Assembly (NCBI GenBank): GCA_002770955.1
Contig: PCUH01000194.1
Span: forward strand, 34,385-46,843
Direction: 5' to 3'
From: Flavobacteriales bacterium CG18_big_fil_WC_8_21_14_2_50_32_9
Lineage (GTDB): Bacteria > Bacteroidota > Bacteroidia > Flavobacteriales_E > Vicingaceae
DNA: 12,459 bases
Part shown: positions 7,410 through 12,459 of the stretch, in pieces
Layout: each line of letters begins with the position of its first letter
How positions within the stretch are numbered: the stretch's first letter is position 1
Notes under the pieces: model-generated
What the model was told of the DNA's origin: nothing
Database searches by the model: none
What the model saw: the letters and a program-made list of their open reading frames with translations, nothing else
Translations under genes and position numbers: made by a program

Positions 7410-7480
7410 AACTTTCCAAAAGTGACTTTCCAAAAATTCTAAACTTTTGGAAAGTTTTTTTGGGGGAAAGTTAAAAGTTA
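7410..7480. repeat. Inverted and 7-base-phased repeat cluster between dehydratase and ketoreductase genes
   Basis: AACTTTCCAAAAG at 7410..7422 and CTTTTGGAAAGTT at 7444..7456 are perfect reverse complements (13 bp). A second copy of ACTTTCCAAAA at 7425..7435 can pair with TTTTGGAAAGT at 7445..7455 across a 9-base loop. ACTTTCC recurs exactly 14 bases apart, and AAAGTTA is tandem at 7467..7480, so the segment steps in sevens. A T-run (7455..7461) follows the hairpin on the plus strand only, where no gene needs terminating. On the minus strand the structure would lie in the transcript between two co-oriented genes. Confidence 0.65.
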
Positions 7481-7483
7481 CTT

Positions 7484-8905
7484 TTATTTAAACCGAACAG
7501 CCGAAAGTAAACTTCTCGATTGAATATTCAAATAATTATTAAATTTTATAAAATCTTTAAGTTGGCTTAAGGTCATCCAGCAATATTTTTCGGAGACTTC
7601 GGTATTGAAATTTGCATCAACTTCAAGGATCATATTTTGATTTTGTTCTTGATAAAATCTCCCCCCCTCTTCCGATTGCATGGAATTATAATGAACTTTG
7701 GCATTAAATTTTTCAGGGTTTAGCACCACATCTAAAAACTCAACTTCGTATTCATTTTGTCCTTTTCGATAATTTCCTGTGAGGCATTGAACTGTTGGAG
7801 CTAATTCAATAATATCAAAATTCCCAGATTCTAATTTTGCTTGTACCAAAAAATGATATACCCCATTAATTTTTTTACATAAAAAAGCAATGATTCCTTC
7901 TTGAGCCGATTTTACTAAAGGTTGTGTCCAACTTTTCACCTCTCTATTTCCAATTTCTACTTTTACAGCAACTACTGAAAAATACTTGTATTCTTTATGA
8001 TGAATAGAAAAATCATCTTTTACCCAATCTTTAATTTTGTTTAATGAAATTTTCTCTACCTCTAATTCAGCAAAGGATTTTAACCTAGTTATCCATGAAA
8101 TAATATGTTCCATTGAATGTAATGCATTTTTTGAATCTAATTCGGACAACAATAACTCACTATTAAAACTAATTAATTCATCTTTATGCTTCAACAGATT
8201 TAGCGTATTAAAATCGCCAAACGGAATACCTGAAATTACTGTTCGGGTATCCATGTTAATTAAATTATCGTACTGCAACAATTCTTTTATTTGACCTAAT
8301 GTTAACCAACAAAAATGTTCTTCAACTTCTATTTCCCCAGTGATTTCAATAATTATATTTCTGTTTCTTTTTTTTAAAAATCGAGCACCTTGTTCCGATT
8401 GAAGTTGATCTAACAAAACCGTTACATCTTTCCGTTCGGTTAAAAAATAATCTAAATAAAGCGGTGTGTTTCCTTGATGTACTTGGGTATAATTACTTTT
8501 TGTTGCTTGCAAGGTTGGCGAAAGTTGAACTGCATTAATATTTCCTGGTTCAATTTTAGCTTGCATCAAAAAATAAAGTGTGTCATTAAATTTTTTTGTA
8601 ATTATTCCTAAAAAACCTATTTCTGGCTGGTTAATAATAGGCTGCGACCATTCCGAAACATTTCCCCAGTTGGTTTTAACATGAATTCCTTCGATAGAAA
8701 AAAATTTTCCTGTTGTGTGTTCTAAATTCCCAGTAGTAGTATTAAAACCCCAATTCTCCATTTCCGAAAATGGAATAAAGGTAGTTTTATGATGTGTTTG
8801 TTTCTTTTTTTCATCCAACCAATACAAAAAATTTTCTGTGTTCATCAACGTATTTTCTGTTGTTAATGCTGATTTTAAAAAGTGATATTTGGTTGGTGAA
8901 TCCAT
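7484..8905 (-). CDS. NDP-hexose 2,3-dehydratase (TylX3/EvaA-type), two tandem repeats
   Basis: The 473-residue protein consists of two homologous halves, as in the NDP-hexose 2,3-dehydratase family (usual length about 440-480). Matching blocks are WSQPIINQPEIGFLGII (86-102) with WTQPLVKSAQEGIIAFL (326-342); FLMQAKIEPGN with FLVQAKLESGN; QLSPTLQATKSNY with ELAPTVQCLTGNY; QSEQGARF (169-176) with QSEEGGRF (410-417); and CWLTLGQIKELL (199-210) with CWMTLSQLKDFI (442-453). The family removes the 2-OH of dTDP-4-keto-6-deoxyglucose to give an unstable 3,4-diketo intermediate, which a 3-ketoreductase then reduces; that partner appears to be the next gene, 88 bases downstream. No signal peptide, so cytoplasmic. 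The start is ATG at 8905; MNTENFLYWL at 21 is a possible later start, because homology begins near there. Known members mostly come from actinomycete antibiotic clusters, so its place in a Bacteroidota glycan locus is notable. Confidence 0.88.
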   Translation of the reverse strand: MDSPTKYHFLKSALTTENTLMNTENFLYWLDEKKKQTHHKTTFIPFSEMENWGFNTTTGNLEHTTGKFFSIEGIHVKTNWGNVSEWSQPIINQPEIGFLGIITKKFNDTLYFLMQAKIEPGNINAVQLSPTLQATKSNYTQVHQGNTPLYLDYFLTERKDVTVLLDQLQSEQGARFLKKRNRNIIIEITGEIEVEEHFCWLTLGQIKELLQYDNLINMDTRTVISGIPFGDFNTLNLLKHKDELISFNSELLLSELDSKNALHSMEHIISWITRLKSFAELEVEKISLNKIKDWVKDDFSIHHKEYKYFSVVAVKVEIGNREVKSWTQPLVKSAQEGIIAFLCKKINGVYHFLVQAKLESGNFDIIELAPTVQCLTGNYRKGQNEYEVEFLDVVLNPEKFNAKVHYNSMQSEEGGRFYQEQNQNMILEVDANFNTEVSEKYCWMTLSQLKDFIKFNNYLNIQSRSLLSAVRFK

Positions 8906-8969
8906 TTTATAAATTTGAGTAAAAGTAACAAATAATATTATTTTCAGAAATAGTGACCTTTAATACATT

Positions 8970-8981
8970 TTTGCATGCAAA
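8970..8981. promoter_or_regulatory. Perfect 12-bp palindrome in the divergent intergenic region
   Basis: TTTGCATGCAAA is self-complementary over 12 bases, 65 bases upstream of the dehydratase start and 94 bases upstream of the histidine kinase start. A dimeric regulator could bind it. No regulator in the window is a known partner, so this is only a candidate operator. Confidence 0.3.
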
Positions 8982-8993
8982 TAAAAAACTAAT

Positions 8994-9016
8994 CGACAAA
9001 AAACAAAGATTTGTCG
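8994..9016. promoter_or_regulatory. Inverted repeat upstream of the histidine kinase gene
   Basis: CGACAAA (8994..9000) and TTTGTCG (9010..9016) are perfect reverse complements separated by 9 bases. The repeat lies just upstream of the -7-like element for the plus-strand gene, a suitable place for an operator. It could instead form a weak hairpin. Confidence 0.35.
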
Positions 9017-9039
9017 TTAAAAAATCATTACTTATAGTA

Positions 9040-9047
9040 TAAATTTG
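9040..9047 (+). promoter_or_regulatory. Candidate Bacteroidota -7 element for the histidine kinase gene
   Basis: TAAATTTG matches the Bacteroidota consensus TAnnTTTG exactly and ends 27 bases before the ATG at 9075. A TTTG occurs at 9010..9013, but the spacing (26 bases) is longer than the usual ~19, so the -33 part is not convincing. Confidence 0.4.
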
Positions 9048-9074
9048 TAAATTAGCTTTTTAATAAAAAATTAT

Positions 9075-10214
9075 ATGATACCAAGTTCGATTAATTTATT
9101 AGAAGAGTTAGATAGTGCTTCCTCAATTCACTGCTTAAAAAGAGATGATATTGATGTCTTAATAGAAGCTTGTGCAAAAAGAATTACGCATTTATTAGAA
9201 ATTGAAAGATGCAATGCATGGTTGTTTAATGCTAACCATACAGCAATTGTTTCCTTTGGCGAATATGATAAAAACAAAGATGAATTTTCCAAAAATACAA
9301 TTATTTACAAATCTGACTGTCCAAATTATTTTAGTGCCTTACGTCAAAATAAAATTTTATTAATTCCCAATATTCGTTCGCATAAATACACAAAGGAATT
9401 TAACGAAAGCTATTCTATTCCCAACAACATCATTTCATTAATGGATATTCCATTGCGTATTGATGGTGAGTTAATAGGTGTTTTATGTTTAGAAAAAACA
9501 GGAGAGATTGAGCGTGAATTTTCTAACGAAGAACAAACATTTGCAATGAGTATAGGCATAATATTAACTTCTAGTTTAGAAGCTCGTCAACGCAGAAAAG
9601 TAAACCTTTTACTCGAAGAAAGTTTAAAGGAAAAAGACTTGTTAATCAAAGAAATTAATCATCGTGTTAAAAATAATTTTTCCATTCTTATCAGCCTGCT
9701 TCATTTGGCAAAAAACAAAAATGAAGGCTCCAAAGAGAATGAAGTACTCAAAGAATTTGAACAACGTGTAATAGCGATGCTCAAAATACATGATTTACTT
9801 CATCAAACTAAAAATTATACTTCTGTTAATTTGAGTGCTTACATAAAAGAAATAACCAATGAATTTCAACAGTCATTTGCTGTTTTAAAAATGAAGGTTT
9901 CTATCGATTATCTTGAATTGGAATTAACTTCTAGAATAGCATTACATTTAGGGTTAATTGTAACTGAGATATTGCTCAATTGTATCAAACATGGTGAAAT
10001 TACATCTCCAACTTATTTTGTTGAAGTTAAATTGAGGAAAAATGGAAACAATACTATTTTAAGTATTTCAAATTCAGGAAAATGTTTTGATTTTAATGAA
10101 AAACTTAAATTAAACACCTTAGGATTATCCTTAATTAGTGATTTAGCGAATGATATTGATGTGAGAGCGAGCTATCCAACAGTTGATAATTGTATTTATA
10201 AGTTTGAATTTTAA
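9075..10214 (+). CDS. Soluble GAF-domain sensor histidine kinase of the HisKA_2 type
   Basis: The 379-residue protein has no signal peptide or membrane helix, so it should sense a cytoplasmic cue. A GAF domain spans about 27-170 (ending MDIPLRIDGELIGVLCLEK and EQTFAMSIGIIL), followed by a short coiled coil. The HisKA_2 dimerisation segment is LLIKEINHRVKNN (189-201), with predicted phospho-acceptor H196. The HATPase region shows the N-box TEILLNCIKH (297-306, N302) and a G2-like NTLGLSLISDLA (347-358). The G1 box is degenerate: the usual DxGxG is represented by SNSGKCF (332-338), with no aspartate and no second glycine. No response regulator is encoded next to it. The ATG at 9075 has only A/T-rich sequence upstream. 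It is divergent from the dehydratase gene, and its TAA shares a TTAA with the stop of the convergent glycosyltransferase. Confidence 0.9.
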   Translation: MIPSSINLLEELDSASSIHCLKRDDIDVLIEACAKRITHLLEIERCNAWLFNANHTAIVSFGEYDKNKDEFSKNTIIYKSDCPNYFSALRQNKILLIPNIRSHKYTKEFNESYSIPNNIISLMDIPLRIDGELIGVLCLEKTGEIEREFSNEEQTFAMSIGIILTSSLEARQRRKVNLLLEESLKEKDLLIKEINHRVKNNFSILISLLHLAKNKNEGSKENEVLKEFEQRVIAMLKIHDLLHQTKNYTSVNLSAYIKEITNEFQQSFAVLKMKVSIDYLELELTSRIALHLGLIVTEILLNCIKHGEITSPTYFVEVKLRKNGNNTILSISNSGKCFDFNEKLKLNTLGLSLISDLANDIDVRASYPTVDNCIYKFEF

Positions 10215-11335
10215 TACCCCGACTCCATAATAGCATCCATTAATAACTGAGCCGATTTTTCCCAACTAAATTTAGTGGCTTGTTGAATGCTTTTCAACAT
10301 TAGTTCTTTTCTTAAATTTTCATCAGCAGCTAATCGAATCATTGCTTGAGTAATTTCCTCTTCCGAAAAAGGGTTTACTAACAGTCCAGCATCTTCCACT
10401 ACTTCGGGCATAGAAGTAACATTGGAGGTAATTACTGGAACTCCACATTGCATGGCTTCTACCAATGGAATTCCAAAACCTTCAAAAATAGACACATAAG
10501 TTATTGCATAAGCAGCAGCGGTAATTTTTATCAATTCTTGTTCGCTCAATCTTCCTGTAAAAACAACATCACTTTTGGCTTCCATTTGTTCAAAAAAAGC
10601 GTTGATTTCAGTTGTCCACCACATTTTTTTTCCAGCCAACACTAACTTCATTTTTGATTTTGTAACTTTCTTAAATTGATTAAACGCCATTAATAAACGA
10701 AGAATATTTTTACGAGGATGTAATGTGCCTACAAATAAAAAATAATTTTGTTGTTGCGTATAAGTTGTTTTTACCTTTAGCTTTTCCTCAAAAGAAATAG
10801 GCTGAAACTTACTATTTGCACCATTATATACCACATCAATTTTATCTTCTTTGATATGGTAGGTATTGACAATATCATTTTTAGAGAATTCCGATACAGT
10901 AGCAATTCGAGTTGCTTTTTTTGCAAATTGAGGAAAATATTTCAGGTAATAATTCAACACATTTTTGGGAAGTGTTTCAGGATAATGCTCAAAATTTAAG
11001 TCATGTATTACGGCTAACGTATTGATGTTACTCCTTAATGGAAACATTCCATCAGTTGCCACAAAAACATCAGGATTTAATCTTCTCAACGCTTTTTTCA
11101 ATATTATTTGATACCAAAAAGGAAACAAATAAATATGTCGTGTTTTTGGCCAAAGTACAACAGGCTGCACATTATCACCAAAAATAAAATCAGCACTAGG
11201 TTTTCTATCAAAAATAAAATAAAAACTAATTTCGGGATGCTGTTTGGTAATAATGTTCAGCATTTCAAAGGTAAACAAACCAATGCCATCCATTTTATCT
11301 TTGATAAGTAATCGGGTATTTACAGCTATTTTCAA
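10211..11335 (-). CDS. Family 4 glycosyltransferase (GT-B fold)
   Basis: The 374-residue enzyme shows the GT4 layout. An N-terminal acceptor domain starts MKIAVNTRLL with the GIG loop at 17-19, and includes AVIHDLNFEHYPE (108-120) and the TVSEFSKNDIV stretch (146-156). A C-terminal donor domain has FVGTLHPRKN (201-210) and the E-x7-E motif FEGFGIPLVEAM (284-295; E285 and E293). CGVPVITSNVTSMPEVVEDAGLLVNP (297-322) is the nucleotide-sugar-binding end of the family. It is a retaining transferase using an NDP-sugar, likely adding a residue to a lipid-linked glycan in the cytoplasm; donor and acceptor are not deducible. The start is TTG at 11335, required because homology begins at once with MKIAVNTRLL. 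It overlaps the histidine kinase by four bases tail to tail and is divergent from the flippase. Confidence 0.92.
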   Translation of the reverse strand: MKIAVNTRLLIKDKMDGIGLFTFEMLNIITKQHPEISFYFIFDRKPSADFIFGDNVQPVVLWPKTRHIYLFPFWYQIILKKALRRLNPDVFVATDGMFPLRSNINTLAVIHDLNFEHYPETLPKNVLNYYLKYFPQFAKKATRIATVSEFSKNDIVNTYHIKEDKIDVVYNGANSKFQPISFEEKLKVKTTYTQQQNYFLFVGTLHPRKNILRLLMAFNQFKKVTKSKMKLVLAGKKMWWTTEINAFFEQMEAKSDVVFTGRLSEQELIKITAAAYAITYVSIFEGFGIPLVEAMQCGVPVITSNVTSMPEVVEDAGLLVNPFSEEEITQAMIRLAADENLRKELMLKSIQQATKFSWEKSAQLLMDAIMESGY

Positions 11336-11358
11336 TTAAATTAAATTATTTTTAAAGC

Positions 11359-11410
11359 TAATTGGTAATTGGTCATTAGTCATTCACACATTCACACATT
11401 CACACATTCT
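11359..11410. repeat. Tandem 7-base then 8-base repeats between glycosyltransferase and flippase
   Basis: From 11359 four 7-base units run TAATTGG, TAATTGG, TCATTAG, TCATTCA. They merge into three perfect 8-base units CATTCACA (11381..11404) plus a partial fourth. The array lies in the 134-base divergent gap, 24 bases upstream of the GT4 start and about 60 bases upstream of the flippase start. Apart from this and one -7-like element the gap shows no gene. Confidence 0.75.
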
Positions 11411-11443
11411 AACACGAAAGTAATAATATTGCATCAAATAAGT

Positions 11444-11451
11444 TATTTTTG
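11444..11451 (+). promoter_or_regulatory. Candidate Bacteroidota -7 element for the flippase gene
   Basis: TATTTTTG fits TAnnTTTG and ends 18 bases before the GTG at 11470. No TTG/TTTG was found at the expected -33 distance (the TTG at 11429..11431 is only 12 bases away), so support is partial. Confidence 0.35.
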
Positions 11452-11469
11452 TTGCAAATCAATTGAAAA

Positions 11470-12459
11470 GTGCAAAAAAAATTTGTTGCCAATTTAGCGT
11501 TATTACTCCTGCTTAATTTTTTAATTAAGCCCTTTTGGATATTTGGTATAGATCGTACTGTTCAAAATATGCTTCCGCTTGATTATGGAATGTATTTCGC
11601 TCTTTTTAATTTCTCCTTATTATTCAACATTGTGTTGGATTTAGGAATTACCAATTTTAACAATCGAAACATTGCCCAAAACAATCATTTACTTTCTGAA
11701 TATTTCTCTGGAATAACCATTTTTAAAGGTCTTCTATTCATTGTTTATTTAATTATTACGCTTGTGGTTGGGTTCGTTTTAGGATATGATTCAGAGCGAT
11801 TTTATGTGTTACTTTTCCTCTCTTTCAATCAATTTTTAATTTCATTTGTTCAATATTTGCGTTCAAACATCACAGCACTCCAACTCTTTCGATTAGATAG
11901 TTTGCTATCTGTGTTGGATAAATCCCTCATGATACTTTTTTGTTCTTTATTGCTTTGGGGAAATTTTTTCTCGTTTTCATTCACTATTCTTCATTTTATT
12001 TACGCTCAAACATTGGCTTATCTTATAACAGCACTAATTGTCTTTGCAATTGTTTGGGCTAAATCGGCTCATTTTACACTAAAAATTGATATTCCATTTC
12101 TGAAAAAAATTATTCGCCAAACTTTTCCTTATGCACTACTAATACTTACCATGGTATTTTACTATCGCATTGATGCTGTTATGCTTGATTTTATGTTGGA
12201 TGACGGAGAAAAAGAAGTTTCTATTTATGCTCAAGCATATCGATTAATGGATGCTTTTAATCAAATAGGTGTACTCTTTGCTGGCTTACTTTTACCTATG
12301 TTTGCTTATCTTATTAAAGAAAAACAAGACCTTGCTCCATTGGTTAAATTGTCTTTTAGTTTAATTTTTTTGATGGCAATTACCATTGCTGCAATCACAT
12401 TTAATTTTTCAGAAAAAATAATGAATTTATTGTATCATTTCGATACCGACTCATCATCA
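11470..12459 (+). CDS. Wzx-type polysaccharide flippase (oligosaccharide/MATE-like), C-terminus cut by window edge
   Basis: The frame is open from GTG at 11470 to the right edge, 330 codons, with an in-frame TGA two codons upstream. The protein is dominated by hydrophobic helices (roughly eight or nine visible) separated by short charged loops. The N-terminal KPFWIFGIDRTVQNM followed by YGMYFALFNFSLLFNIVLDLGITNFNNRNIAQN is characteristic of Bacteroidota flippases of the polysaccharide-biosynthesis family. Around residues 225-260, YRIDAVMLDFML and YAQAYRLMDAFNQIG match the repeat-like second half. The family flips undecaprenyl-linked oligosaccharide units across the inner membrane. ATG codons further in would remove the conserved first helix, so GTG is preferred. 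Context with two glycosyltransferases and deoxysugar enzymes supports a surface-glycan role. Full members have about 430-500 residues, so roughly a quarter to a third is missing here. Confidence 0.88.
   Translation, partial: MQKKFVANLALLLLLNFLIKPFWIFGIDRTVQNMLPLDYGMYFALFNFSLLFNIVLDLGITNFNNRNIAQNNHLLSEYFSGITIFKGLLFIVYLIITLVVGFVLGYDSERFYVLLFLSFNQFLISFVQYLRSNITALQLFRLDSLLSVLDKSLMILFCSLLLWGNFFSFSFTILHFIYAQTLAYLITALIVFAIVWAKSAHFTLKIDIPFLKKIIRQTFPYALLILTMVFYYRIDAVMLDFMLDDGEKEVSIYAQAYRLMDAFNQIGVLFAGLLLPMFAYLIKEKQDLAPLVKLSFSLIFLMAITIAAITFNFSEKIMNLLYHFDTDSSS

Noticed and set aside
7425..7461. Hairpin plus T-run as a terminator
   Set aside because: The T-run follows only on the plus strand, where no gene ends nearby; the co-oriented minus-strand genes would see no T-tract.
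11381..11410. CRISPR-like repeat array
   Set aside because: Units are 8 bases and directly contiguous with no spacers, so this is a simple tandem repeat.

Overview
The window looks like a chromosomal segment of a Bacteroidota bacterium, most likely flavobacteria-like. The DNA is AT-rich and starts lack clear Shine-Dalgarno sequences. Two upstream regions carry TAnnTTTG-type -7 elements. The signalling proteins have architectures typical of that phylum: a periplasmic two-component-regulator propeller with a Y_Y_Y domain, and TPR repeats fused through one membrane helix to a SpoIIE/PP2C phosphatase. No RNA gene, insertion sequence, transposase or CRISPR array was seen.

Left part, minus strand: a large propeller sensor (<1..2147, cut by the left edge) follows a TPR-SpoIIE phosphatase (2233..4590). 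That gene overlaps by four bases the end of a GtrB/DPM1-like family 2 glycosyltransferase (4587..5516). Further upstream on the same strand are a SAM-dependent methyltransferase (5674..6393), a Gfo/Idh/MocA sugar oxidoreductase (6409..7395) and a two-repeat NDP-hexose 2,3-dehydratase (7484..8905). The last two are the classic enzyme pair that removes the 2-hydroxyl of an NDP-4-keto-6-deoxyhexose. This part of the locus therefore probably makes a 2,6-dideoxysugar and attaches it to a surface glycan.

Right part: a soluble GAF-HisKA_2 histidine kinase lies on the plus strand (9075..10214), divergent from the dehydratase. It ends tail to tail with a GT4 glycosyltransferase (10211..11335, minus), and the two stop codons share one TTAA. 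A Wzx-type flippase starts at 11470 on the plus strand and runs off the right edge. Glycosyltransferases, deoxysugar enzymes and flippase together indicate a polysaccharide or glycolipid locus interleaved with signalling genes.

The most notable non-gene structure is repetitive. A ~115-bp palindromic dispersed-type element has been inserted in frame inside the SpoIIE domain. A pair of C/G-rich repeats sits in inverted orientation at 5537..5672. Degenerate 7-base-phased repeats occupy several gene junctions and even supply the last codons and stop codons of two genes. Four of nine genes start with TTG followed by AA.
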